From the NCBI RefSeq assembly GCF_008386695.1, contig NZ_VUOC01000001.1, positions 1,648,347 to 1,712,346 of the forward strand: a DNA stretch of 64,000 nucleotides, given 5' to 3'. The DNA is from Chitinophaga agrisoli. GTDB lineage: Bacteria; Bacteroidota; Bacteroidia; Chitinophagales; Chitinophagaceae. Below, piece after piece: positions 18,494 through 26,874 of the stretch. The position numbers and the translations under genes are program-made. The notes beneath the pieces are model-generated. The model was given only the letters and a program-made list of their open reading frames with translations. It did not search any database and was not told the origin of the DNA. Position 1 is the first letter of the stretch. Each line of letters starts with the position of its first letter.

Positions 18494-19945
18494 ATGATCA
18501 TGAAATACTTATTATATCCCGTGCTGTTCTCATGTTTGTTGTTAGGCAGTTGCGGTAAAGGTTTTTTTGACCAATACCCGGGTGATGTACTGTCTAACGC
18601 CAACTTCTACACGCAATCAGGCGATTTTGAACAAGGGCTGAACGCGGCTTACGCCAATCTCAGGAATAATTACCGCTGGTGGTATGTATTCGGGGATATG
18701 ACCTCGGATGATGTGTATAACTGGAAGCGGAACAATAGCTCCACCATTATCCAGTTCAATGAATCCAATATCTCATCAGATAACAGCCTCTTAAACGATC
18801 TGTGGAACAGCAGTTACGCCACCATCGCAAGATGTAATATCGTCGCCGGCAGGATCGGGAATATCACCATGGATGAAACGCTGAAGCAGCGGTATACCGG
18901 AGAAGCAAAATTTCTCAGGGCCCTTATCTACTTCAACCTGGTAAGGGTGTTTGGCGATGTGCCGCTGGTATTAACAGAAGTAACAGCCGCGCAGCAATCA
19001 TTCGGTTTTGCCAGGGAAGCCAGCGATAAAGTATATGCCCAGATCGTCCAGGACCTGAAGGATGCCGCCGCCACTTTGCCCGATGTTTATACAAAGAACA
19101 ACGATATCGGCCGTGCTACCAGTATTGCCGCTAAATCACTGCTGGGCAAAGTATACCTGACCCGGAAACAATATCCGGAAGCCGCCGCTATCCTGCAGGA
19201 AGTGATCGGCTCCGGTATCCCGGCTTTATTACCTACTTACACGGATGTTTTCTCACCAGACAATCCCAATAACAAAGAGATCATCTTTGCCGTACAATAC
19301 GGGCGTGGATTTGATCCGCAACAGGGAAGCCCCTTTGGCAACGATGTGGCCCCCAATGAACCGGTAAATAAAATAGTGGTGGCTGCTGGTAATGGACAGG
19401 GTACCTTTCTCGTGACGGATGATCTGGCCCAGGCATTCACCACCGCTGATACCAGGAAACAGGCTATTGACAGCGCCACCGGTACCAGGAAATACTACTT
19501 CACCAATAAGTATTTCGATCCCGCCATCACTAAAGCTAACGACGCCGCTAATGATTGGATAGTGCTCCGCTATGCGGATGTTTTGCTCATGGCTGCCGAA
19601 GCCTACAATGAGCAGGGACAGGTTACACCGGCCCTCACCTACATGAACGAAGTCCGCCATCGCGCAGCCCTCACGGCTTCCGCCACAACGGATAAAGGGA
19701 CGCTGCGTACAGAGATCGCACAGGAAAGACGCCTGGAGCTCAACTGTGAAGGACATCGCTGGTTCGATCTGGTAAGGACCGGACAGGCAAAAACAGTGAT
19801 GAACGCTTTCTTTGAAAAATACAAAGCAGACGATGATCAGGCGGGCAAAAGTTCCACTATTCAGGATAATGAATTAATTTTCCCTATCCCGGGTTTCCAG
19901 GTAAATTTAAATCCGGAGAAGATCAAACAAAACCCTGGCTATTGA
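18494..19945 (+). CDS. SusD/RagB-type glycan-binding lipoprotein (second PUL operon)
   Basis: A 483-residue surface lipoprotein paired with the second SusC, whose stop lies 13 bp upstream. Lipoprotein signal with lipobox LLLGSC, mature start GKGFFDQYPGDVLS, helical region YTGEAKFLRALIYFNLVRVFGDVPLV (~residues 135-160) and the conserved SusD end ERRLELNCEGHRWFDLVRTGQ with a FPIPGFQVNLNPEKIKQNPGY C-terminus. All are family hallmarks. The start could be the ATG at 18494 or the one two codons later (18500); both keep the signal peptide. A 131 bp gap follows before the glycosidase gene, longer than other gaps in this operon. Confidence 0.95.
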   Translation: MIMKYLLYPVLFSCLLLGSCGKGFFDQYPGDVLSNANFYTQSGDFEQGLNAAYANLRNNYRWWYVFGDMTSDDVYNWKRNNSSTIIQFNESNISSDNSLLNDLWNSSYATIARCNIVAGRIGNITMDETLKQRYTGEAKFLRALIYFNLVRVFGDVPLVLTEVTAAQQSFGFAREASDKVYAQIVQDLKDAAATLPDVYTKNNDIGRATSIAAKSLLGKVYLTRKQYPEAAAILQEVIGSGIPALLPTYTDVFSPDNPNNKEIIFAVQYGRGFDPQQGSPFGNDVAPNEPVNKIVVAAGNGQGTFLVTDDLAQAFTTADTRKQAIDSATGTRKYYFTNKYFDPAITKANDAANDWIVLRYADVLLMAAEAYNEQGQVTPALTYMNEVRHRAALTASATTDKGTLRTEIAQERRLELNCEGHRWFDLVRTGQAKTVMNAFFEKYKADDDQAGKSSTIQDNELIFPIPGFQVNLNPEKIKQNPGY

Positions 19946-20076
19946 TACGGAACCGGGTACACGGAACTTCCCATGCATAGAGCAATCTTAATGCGAAGGG
20001 CCACCCGCCAGTTAGATCCGGAAATATGGACCTTTTCCAGAGGTTCCATCCGGCAGTTAAAAGATAAATATCACGG

Positions 20077-22122
20077 ATGAAAACATGCTTTGCACGGGGC
20101 GTTCTGCTCATTTTGCTGATTATATATAGTGGCGCCCGCTTAATGGCCCAATCCAAATGGCAGCTGTCAGATTTTGCCATCGATCTGAACCGCCTGGTCA
20201 CCCCGCCCAACCATTTATGGGTGGGCAGCGGTTATACCAGCGTAAACCCGGTATTAAGCTCCGTATTGGGAGTGGGGGAGGTGATGTCTCCCCCCATCTC
20301 AGGCCATGGGTTTAAATTCGAGGCCCTGTTTATAGCCAATGGCGATACCATCAGGGACCACTTCGTATGGGGAGGCAAAGTCCGTAATATCTTGTACACG
20401 GGTGGGTTTTGGCAGCCCGATAGGATCATCCGCAGAGGTACCTACCACCGCATGCACGCCGGCGGTTTGATCTCCTTCGAGATCAATTCCCACCTCATCC
20501 CACTGGCAGACAAGCCCGGTTTTTTAATACGCTACGAAGTCAGGAACAGGACCACTACCCCTTTACAGCTATCTATGACCCCGCTGATAACTACCGGCAA
20601 ACCGGCTGTATATCCGCTAAGGGAATGGGGTTTTATGCCTCCGGCCGATCCGGCCAACAACGACACCGTACCAGTAAAAGTATTACAGGAAGGCCAGCGG
20701 CTTAACATTGCCCCGCAGCAAAGCCAAACAGCCTACGTTGCCGTTGTGTTCACCAATAACACCAACACCACATCCATAAAAGACTGGGAAAACCAAACCA
20801 CCGCCATCTGGAACACCCGGCTGGCATGGGCTTTAAAAGACATTCCCACCCTTACCTCCAACAATGCCGCACTGGAAAGCTATTATAAAAGATCCATCGT
20901 TTCAGGCCTGGTCTGCATCTGGGAAAAACCAGAGTTCAAATTACATCCCACCATCGTTACCAGCGGATTAGACGGCGGCGGCATGAACACCTACCTCTGG
21001 GATGTAGCCGGCTACGCGCCCGGGATTGTTTCCATGATGATGGGCAACAAATTGCTGGATATCGCCCGCACCATGACCGCCATCGATCTGGAAAGATCTT
21101 ACGCCTTTGCCCAGGATGGTACCGGGCTGGGCGTAAGATATGCCTACAGTACGGTAGCCTTCACGTCCCTCGTATACGCCATCGCCTGCCAGGATCGCGT
21201 ATATCCGGACCTGTTCGAACAAGTAAAGAAATTGGTGCTCAGCGATGAAAAAAGACCCATGATAAACGGCGTCATTGATTACGGAGACCAGCATAATTTA
21301 TTGGAGATGCGTGGCATGGGCTGGGAACACATGGTGCCAAGTCCCAATGCAGAAAGGGCCTGGTGTTTCAGACGTTTGGCAGACATGGGCGAAAAGATCG
21401 GCTACGACAAAACAGCCATCCAATCATGGCGTAAGAAAGCAGATACCATCGCGGCAAATATCAGGCAAGCCCTCTGGGACGATACCACCGGCTGGTTCGC
21501 CTGCAAATACCCGGATGGCCATAAAGAGACCGTTTACTCCATCCAGGTATTCGACATACTCAGGACCGGCGTATGTACCCCCGCCATGAAGAAGCGGATG
21601 CTGGAACAATTACAGGACGGCAAATTCCTTTTCCCGTATGGCGTAAGCAGCGTTTCCAAAGCAGATTCCATCCACTACGAAGTCACAGATACAGACTGGG
21701 GCGGTGGCGGCGCTTATTCCGGTGATCTTCCGCAGCTGGCGCTGGACCTCTATGGAGAGCACCTCCCTGCAAAAGCCTGGGATGTATTAAAACGTCAGTT
21801 CTGGATAGGCCAGCAATTGCCCTATTTCCCGCAGGAACATTTCTGCGACCGTCCCGGCTCGCCCGCTTATAAAAGGGCGAATGTTGTTTCCGGGCTAATG
21901 GGCAGCGCGGCCATCCTCTACGGAATGGTTGGCCTGGAGCCCCGCCTGGATGGCAGCCTCTGGATCCATCCCCAACCCACGGCAGACAATAACGTGCAGA
22001 TAAAAGGCTTCATCCACCGGGATCACATAGTAGATGTGCAGCTCTCTGCCAACCTTTGCAAGGTCACATTGGATGGTAAGATAAAATATCAGGGCAAACC
22101 CGCAACCATAAAGATTTTCTGA
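20077..22122 (+). CDS. Secreted six-hairpin glycosidase (MGH1/GH63-like)
   Basis: A 681-residue exported protein. Signal peptide MKTCFARGVLLILLIIYSGARLMAQ, an N-terminal beta-sandwich-like region (~residues 25-260), then an (alpha/alpha)6 barrel recognisable from GGGMNTYLWDVAGYAPGIVSMM (~305), a helix-rich middle with MGWEHMVPSP, LWDDTTGWFACKYP, and DTDWGGGGAYSGDLPQLALDLYG near 560. This order matches mannosylglycerate-hydrolase/trehalase-like glycosidases with a small C-terminal beta domain. Exact family and substrate cannot be set from sequence alone; acidic catalytic residues probably lie in the WDVAG and TDWGGGG segments. It shares an operon with SusC-SusD and the AraC regulator, which starts 2 bp after its stop codon. 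Confidence 0.75.
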   Translation: MKTCFARGVLLILLIIYSGARLMAQSKWQLSDFAIDLNRLVTPPNHLWVGSGYTSVNPVLSSVLGVGEVMSPPISGHGFKFEALFIANGDTIRDHFVWGGKVRNILYTGGFWQPDRIIRRGTYHRMHAGGLISFEINSHLIPLADKPGFLIRYEVRNRTTTPLQLSMTPLITTGKPAVYPLREWGFMPPADPANNDTVPVKVLQEGQRLNIAPQQSQTAYVAVVFTNNTNTTSIKDWENQTTAIWNTRLAWALKDIPTLTSNNAALESYYKRSIVSGLVCIWEKPEFKLHPTIVTSGLDGGGMNTYLWDVAGYAPGIVSMMMGNKLLDIARTMTAIDLERSYAFAQDGTGLGVRYAYSTVAFTSLVYAIACQDRVYPDLFEQVKKLVLSDEKRPMINGVIDYGDQHNLLEMRGMGWEHMVPSPNAERAWCFRRLADMGEKIGYDKTAIQSWRKKADTIAANIRQALWDDTTGWFACKYPDGHKETVYSIQVFDILRTGVCTPAMKKRMLEQLQDGKFLFPYGVSSVSKADSIHYEVTDTDWGGGGAYSGDLPQLALDLYGEHLPAKAWDVLKRQFWIGQQLPYFPQEHFCDRPGSPAYKRANVVSGLMGSAAILYGMVGLEPRLDGSLWIHPQPTADNNVQIKGFIHRDHIVDVQLSANLCKVTLDGKIKYQGKPATIKIF

Positions 22123-22124
22123 TC

Positions 22125-22961
22125 ATGGGCGTTAAGAAATTCCTGCTAAAGAATTTTATCCGGGGCGATGAAGCCTTTCATCTGGCCAGGGTCACTATCC
22201 ACTCCCGCCATGACCTGTCCTTGCACAAACATAATTTTGCAGAGATCTTCTGGGTAGAAAGCGGCAGTGGTCATCACCTGATCAACGGCCGCAAAATAAC
22301 GCTGGAGCCAGGTCACCTGGTCATGATCCGCCCGGATGATCAGCATACGTTTACATCTGCAAGAGGAGGTCTTACATTGATGAACCTCGCGTTTCCACTG
22401 GAAACCTTACACCATTTAAGGGACCGTTATTTCGCCGGCGTAGATTCTTTTTTCTGGACCCCTGATGTGATCCCCTATCAAACCCTGTTGGCCGTATCAT
22501 CCATTCGCAGGATCTCACAACGGGCAGAAGAAGTGCTGCAGAACCGTAAATCCTGTTTCTACCTCGATCATTTGCTGCTCTTCATTTTTCGCTTATTATT
22601 TGATAACGACAATCTATCCGCAGATCAAAAAATACCAGCCTGGCTAAACCATGCCATCAGAAGCTATTCCACCCCAGCCATGTTTAAACAAGGCGTGCGC
22701 GGCTTCGCAGATCTGGCAGAGCGGAATATAGACCATGTAAACAGAACGGTACAACGCACTTTGCATAAAACACTAACAGACCTGGTAACAGAGCTGCGCA
22801 TGAATTTCGCATCCAAACAACTCTCCATCACCAACACACCCATTAAGACCATCTGCAATGATTGCGGATTCACTAACCTGGGACATTTCTACAAAACCTT
22901 CAAGGAAGTATATCAGCAAACCCCATCCGCATACAGACGCAGCAGCCAGACAATTGTATAA
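22125..22961 (+). CDS. AraC-family regulator with cupin sensor, PUL regulator
   Basis: A 278-residue regulator. N-terminal cupin domain (HKHNFAEIFWVESGSGHHLINGR, residues ~27-50, then LEPGHLVMIRPDDQH), and C-terminal AraC helix-turn-helix pair (FADLAERNIDHVNRTVQRTL; then IKTICNDCGFTNLGHFYKTFKE, QTPSAYRR). It begins 2 bp after the glycosidase stop, so it is the last gene of the SusC-2 operon. By position it is the best candidate to bind the three 50 bp operators at 14061, 15355 and 22960. The last of these overlaps its own stop codon. The cupin suggests it senses a sugar, as in RhaS- or XylS-like members, but the ligand is unknown. Confidence 0.9.
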   Translation: MGVKKFLLKNFIRGDEAFHLARVTIHSRHDLSLHKHNFAEIFWVESGSGHHLINGRKITLEPGHLVMIRPDDQHTFTSARGGLTLMNLAFPLETLHHLRDRYFAGVDSFFWTPDVIPYQTLLAVSSIRRISQRAEEVLQNRKSCFYLDHLLLFIFRLLFDNDNLSADQKIPAWLNHAIRSYSTPAMFKQGVRGFADLAERNIDHVNRTVQRTLHKTLTDLVTELRMNFASKQLSITNTPIKTICNDCGFTNLGHFYKTFKEVYQQTPSAYRRSSQTIV

Positions 22962-23038
22962 GGTCGTTATAGCGTAAAAAACAACCGCCAAGGGATAAAA
23001 GATAGACAGCATCCCAACGCCCGTACTTGCTACATTTA
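22960..23038 (+). promoter_or_regulatory. Operator copy C and -7 box upstream of the dioxygenase gene
   Basis: Site 22960-23009 begins AAGGTCGTTATAGCGTAAAA and contains GGGATAAAAGATAG; it matches copy A at 37 of 50 positions without gaps. After 21 bp comes TACATTTA (23031-23038), a likely -7 box. The 21-22 bp operator-to-box distance is the same at all three copies. It starts within the stop codon of the AraC gene. Confidence 0.72.
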
Positions 23039-23054
23039 CATCAAAAAATCAGGT

Positions 23055-23813
23055 ATGAGGACAGACGAAAAAACAAAGCTCTCCCTGGAGGAAATTTCCT
23101 TTTACAAAGACAACGGATATCTGCTCACCAACAGACCCTTATTCAGCAAAGAAAAATTCGACAGGCTGTTCACCATTTTTGAAGAGCACCTGAATAACCG
23201 CGGAAACCTCAGACCAGATGAGCTGGATGTACCGCACATGAAAGACGCCCGTTTGTTTGAATTCCTGATGGCCCCCGAAATACTCGGCATCGTAGAAGGA
23301 TTGATAGGCCGCGATATAGGTTTATGGAGCAGCCACTTCATCTGCAAAGAGCCCAGAACAGGGAAGAAAACGCCCTGGCATGAAGACAGTGCCTATTGGG
23401 ATGGCCGCTTCAACCGATATGATGGTATCGTGACCCTTTGGCTGGCCATAGATGAATCTACAAAAGAGAACGGCTGCATGGGCGTCATCCCCGGTTCACA
23501 CCATAACGGCTTTTCCGAGTATGAAAAAATGGATACAGATCACAGCATCTTTAACATCGAGATAAAAAGATCAGCGGTGGATGAGAGCAAGGTAGTTTGG
23601 TTTGAGCTGCAACAGAACCATTATTCATTGCACGACTCCCGCATCATTCACGGCGCAAATCCCAACACAAGCGAAAAAAGAAGGACCGGCTATACCATGC
23701 GCTACTTTAATACGGATCTGATCATGAACCAGGAGCATCCGGATAATATAAACCATAAAGTATACTACTGCCGTGGAGAAAACCGCGGAAAGAACCCATT
23801 GATCTATCTGTAA
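23055..23813 (+). CDS. Phytanoyl-CoA dioxygenase family (Fe(II)/2-oxoglutarate) protein
   Basis: A 252-residue soluble, non-haem iron oxygenase-like protein. Metal ligands fit the HxD...H pattern: His109 and Asp111 in TPWHEDSAYW and His199 in RIIHGANPN; an Arg near 209-210 followed by TGYTMRY would hold 2-oxoglutarate. There is no signal peptide, so it acts in the cytoplasm. The family hydroxylates varied small molecules; the substrate is unknown here. It has its own promoter with operator copy C, which ties it to the polysaccharide locus, and it ends at a bidirectional terminator. It could modify a sugar-derived or lipid metabolite; that is inference. Confidence 0.88.
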   Translation: MRTDEKTKLSLEEISFYKDNGYLLTNRPLFSKEKFDRLFTIFEEHLNNRGNLRPDELDVPHMKDARLFEFLMAPEILGIVEGLIGRDIGLWSSHFICKEPRTGKKTPWHEDSAYWDGRFNRYDGIVTLWLAIDESTKENGCMGVIPGSHHNGFSEYEKMDTDHSIFNIEIKRSAVDESKVVWFELQQNHYSLHDSRIIHGANPNTSEKRRTGYTMRYFNTDLIMNQEHPDNINHKVYYCRGENRGKNPLIYL

Positions 23814-23849
23814 AAACAAAAGCACATCCCATACGATGTGCTTTTGTTT
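23814..23849. terminator. Bidirectional terminator between dioxygenase and MFS genes
   Basis: Perfect 15 bp stem: aaacaaaagcacatc (23814-23828) pairs with gatgtgcttttgttt (23835-23849), loop ccatac. A-rich left and T-rich right sides allow function on both strands for the two convergent genes. Confidence 0.85.
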
Positions 23850-23855
23850 ACCAGC

Positions 23856-25385
23856 TTAACGTTGCGAAGAACGGCCAAACAGCAGATAACTGGCCACTGC
23901 CAGCACTATAACGCCAATACCTCCGTACAGCAATACCGCTTCAAAACCATGTACCAGCGCCGCATGAATAACGGTTTCCGGTGAAGGCAACGTACCCAGT
24001 TCCGGAAAACCCTGCCCTTGGGAAGAAACGCTCCCGGCCGCTATCTTCTCCGCCAGCACATGTAATGGCGCTGGATTAGCTGCGGCAGGAAGCGCCTGCT
24101 GCAGATAAGAAAAGATACCTTCCACCAGTATAAATCCCATCAGCGCAATATTGATCGCCAGCATGATCAACCTGGCGCTCATGTCTATACCGGAAGCCAT
24201 CCCTGCCCGGTTGCTGGATACAGAAGCCGTAGTGGTATTGGTAACGGGCGTATTGGTGATCCCCAATCCAATACCCGCCAGCAGGGAACCCGGTAGCATA
24301 GTGAGCCAGCTGGCATGCGCAGCAGCGCTACCATATCGCATAAGCAAAAAACCTACGCCGATGGTAAACAATCCCAGCGGTATAACAAAGCCCGGCCGGT
24401 AACGCAATGAAAGATGCTCTCCTAGCGGCGGAAACACCAGGGTAGGCAGCGTATAGGCCAGCAGTGATAAACCGGCAGTAACGGTATCATAACCCAGCCC
24501 CGTCTGAAAATAGATAGGTAAATAGATCATAAACGGCCAGAAACTGAAGTTCATACCCATCGACCCAAGTATCGCCCCGGAAAAATTACGTATCCTGAAT
24601 ACAGAGAAGTCAAACATCGGATGCGCATGCCTCCTTTCTACAAAAAGAAAAACAACAAAACTCACCACGGATGCTATCAGGATACTCACAGCGGTAACGC
24701 TGCCAAAACCCAGTTCAGGCCCCTGCGTAATAAAATAAGTAAAACCGAACACCGCTAACGAAAGGCTAATAATACCGCCAACATCCATCCTTTTCGCCTG
24801 CGGATCGCTGGATTCCTGCACTCCGCTCACTATCAAACCCAGGGTAACCACAGACAGCAACACATGCACCAGGAAAACCCATTGCCAGTTAGATACCGCC
24901 ACTATCATTCCACCTATAATGGGCCCAAAACCAAGCCCAATGCCAAAGATAATGCCCCACATACCAAAAGCCCGGCTACGTTCTTTTCCATCCTGGAATT
25001 GATGGGAAAGCGTTGCTATCTGGCAGATCAGCATAGCCCCGCCGCCAATCCCCTGCAGAAAACGGCTGATTACCAGCAGGGACACGCTTCCGGACAGCCC
25101 GCAGACCAGCGAGGTCAGGCCAAAAAAGATAACGCTGATAATAAAAAGCCGCTTTCTCCCATACCGGTCAGCCAGCGTTCCCGTGGCCATCAGTACCGTT
25201 GTACAGGCGATTGTATAGGCATTCATGATCCATTGCATGTCCTTAAAATTGCCATGCAACACCTGTTTGAGGGTGGGAAGTATCACCGGCACACTGGAGA
25301 TCTCCAGCCCAAACATTAAAGAAGACAGGCAAATAGCGGCCAGCGCTATTGCATTATTACCATTGCGGGAAACTGTTTTCATCAT
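23856..25385 (-). CDS. MFS drug exporter, DHA2 (EmrB/QacA-like) family
   Basis: A 509-residue inner-membrane proton antiporter with about 14 hydrophobic segments, as expected for the 14-TM DHA2 family. Seen: motif A between helices 2 and 3 (GTLADRYGRKRLF, ~residues 62-75); GGGAMLICQIA after helix 4; motif C-like GIIFGIGLGFGPIIGG in helix 5 (~145-160), characteristic of antiporters; and a large periplasmic loop near the C-terminal helix. No EmrA or TolC partner lies next to it. It is divergent from an AraC regulator 85 bp away, a usual arrangement for a locally controlled efflux pump. The transported compound is not predictable. Confidence 0.9.
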   Translation of the reverse strand: MMKTVSRNGNNAIALAAICLSSLMFGLEISSVPVILPTLKQVLHGNFKDMQWIMNAYTIACTTVLMATGTLADRYGRKRLFIISVIFFGLTSLVCGLSGSVSLLVISRFLQGIGGGAMLICQIATLSHQFQDGKERSRAFGMWGIIFGIGLGFGPIIGGMIVAVSNWQWVFLVHVLLSVVTLGLIVSGVQESSDPQAKRMDVGGIISLSLAVFGFTYFITQGPELGFGSVTAVSILIASVVSFVVFLFVERRHAHPMFDFSVFRIRNFSGAILGSMGMNFSFWPFMIYLPIYFQTGLGYDTVTAGLSLLAYTLPTLVFPPLGEHLSLRYRPGFVIPLGLFTIGVGFLLMRYGSAAAHASWLTMLPGSLLAGIGLGITNTPVTNTTTASVSSNRAGMASGIDMSARLIMLAINIALMGFILVEGIFSYLQQALPAAANPAPLHVLAEKIAAGSVSSQGQGFPELGTLPSPETVIHAALVHGFEAVLLYGGIGVIVLAVASYLLFGRSSQR

Positions 25386-25469
25386 TGATATTTTATTCGG
25401 ATAGCGAAAGTAGACTGATTGACATCGAAAAATCAGTACATTTCAATGATAAAGGAGTATTTTTGTACC

Positions 25470-26321
25470 ATGGGAAAAGAAAACATGCATAAGTCAGTAG
25501 AGGTGGTCTATAAAAAGATCGATGAGTGCCCGGTGGCGGACTTACAACTCACTTTTTTCCAGATGGCCTATGTGATCGCAGGGGAGGGGAAGCTCAGGAT
25601 AAACGGCAACTGTATGCCTTACAAAGCCGGTAACCTCATGTTACAGGCCCCCAATGATTATTATGCTTTTGATATTGACACGCCCACAGAATTCCTGTTG
25701 ATCCGTTTCAATAGTGGCTATATAAGGCAGTACCAGTGGGAGAGCATCGATCATATAGAGTGTATGCTGTTCTATGCCAGCCATCTGTCAGGCTGCATCA
25801 TGAACTCCGAATCTGATAGCCGGCATGTAAAATCGATCGTAGAGGTATTGCTGTATGAAATGAACCACGGCAGCATGTACAACGAAGACCTCACGCGGCA
25901 TTTCGTAAACGCATTGATCGTGATCGCCGCCCGCAATATTGCTATGATCAAACCCGCCAACATCAGATCAAATGCAGATAACCGCATCCAGGACATCATC
26001 AATTACATACAGCTCAATATCCGTTTCCCCCAAAAGCTGAAAGCCTCCGCCATTGCAGAAGCCTTTGGCCTGTCCGATACCTATCTGGGGGCCTATTTTA
26101 AAAACCAATGCGGAGAGACTATTCAATATTTCATCGCCAATTACAAGATCAGGCTCATTGAGCACCGGCTGCGGTTCAGCGATATGAGGATCAACGAGAT
26201 CGCCGGTGAGTTTGGGTTTGCTGATGAAAGTCACCTGAACAAGTTCTTCAAGAAATACCAGGGACAAAGCCTGACGGCCTATAGGAAGGCAAATTTTGAA
26301 AAGGGTTATCAGCTGTTGTAA
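25470..26321 (+). CDS. AraC-family regulator, divergent to the MFS pump
   Basis: Regulator with a cupin-like N-terminus (VIAGEGKLRINGNCMPYKAGNLMLQAPND) and C-terminal AraC domain (LKASAIAEAFGLSDTYLGAYFKNQCGE; MRINEIAGEFGFADESHLNKFFKKYQGQSLTAYRK). The frame is open from 25419, but a -7 box TATTTTTG at 25458-25465 lies downstream of that, so the start must be the ATG at 25470 (4 bp after the box, implying little or no leader) or the ATG at 25485. Taking 25470 gives 283 residues. Its place opposite the MFS gene suggests it controls the pump. It ends 2 bp before the stop of the convergent small gene. Confidence 0.88.
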   Translation: MGKENMHKSVEVVYKKIDECPVADLQLTFFQMAYVIAGEGKLRINGNCMPYKAGNLMLQAPNDYYAFDIDTPTEFLLIRFNSGYIRQYQWESIDHIECMLFYASHLSGCIMNSESDSRHVKSIVEVLLYEMNHGSMYNEDLTRHFVNALIVIAARNIAMIKPANIRSNADNRIQDIINYIQLNIRFPQKLKASAIAEAFGLSDTYLGAYFKNQCGETIQYFIANYKIRLIEHRLRFSDMRINEIAGEFGFADESHLNKFFKKYQGQSLTAYRKANFEKGYQLL

Positions 26322-26323
26322 AC

Positions 26324-26782
26324 CTAATTATAAAGATCAATTGCCTTCACCCTCAGATCATACTTTGCAAAACAAGCTACTATTTCATTAGGCTCAAAAA
26401 ATGCAAACGTCACATCAAAGTCTATTGCCCTTACAAATCTTTCTTTAATGGGCTTATCCGTGAGCACCCGGTTAATGGCCAATACAAATGGCGTTATCAG
26501 ATCTTGTGCGTCATGCTCCTTAAATTCATAACACACATTGGCAGACTTGATCTTTACATGGTACACATAGCCATCATCCTCATCCTTAAAGGTATCCTGC
26601 TCAACAATTATATCAGTGATCCCTTTGTCTGATAAAAGAGGAAGAAAGTACTTTTCAAACATGGCATCAAACTTAAGCGGCGGGTAAAATATATAGGGCT
26701 GCAGGCCGATGCATTTGCTGCTGGTAGTAACAAAGAAAGCGGGAATAAAACCTGACTCCTGGATGCTCTCAAAAGCTTCCAC
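26324..26782 (-). CDS. Unrecognised small protein, probable frameshift near its 5' end
   Basis: A 152-residue acidic protein with no family I recognise; no signal peptide or membrane segment. The middle (GITDIIVEQDTFKDEDDGYVYHVKIKSANV) looks like a regular alpha/beta domain. The only start in frame is a GTG at 26782, yet natural-looking sequence (TQITPYEVEAFES) continues 5' of it until a stop. Just upstream is a run of seven A (26803-26809 on the plus strand as T). One extra A would join this frame to codons running from a TTG at 26856 (YTRSFPDACNLQGKTKK). So the gene may be frameshifted, or the run may be miscounted. It is AT-rich like its divergent neighbour RhuM. Confidence 0.55.
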   Translation of the reverse strand: MEAFESIQESGFIPAFFVTTSSKCIGLQPYIFYPPLKFDAMFEKYFLPLLSDKGITDIIVEQDTFKDEDDGYVYHVKIKSANVCYEFKEHDAQDLITPFVLAINRVLTDKPIKERFVRAIDFDVTFAFFEPNEIVACFAKYDLRVKAIDLYN

Positions 26783-26874
26783 TTCATAGGGGGTAATTTG
26801 AGTTTTTTTGTCTTACCTTGAAGATTGCAGGCGTCTGGGAAGGAACGTGTGTACAATAATTTAAGAAGAAATAT

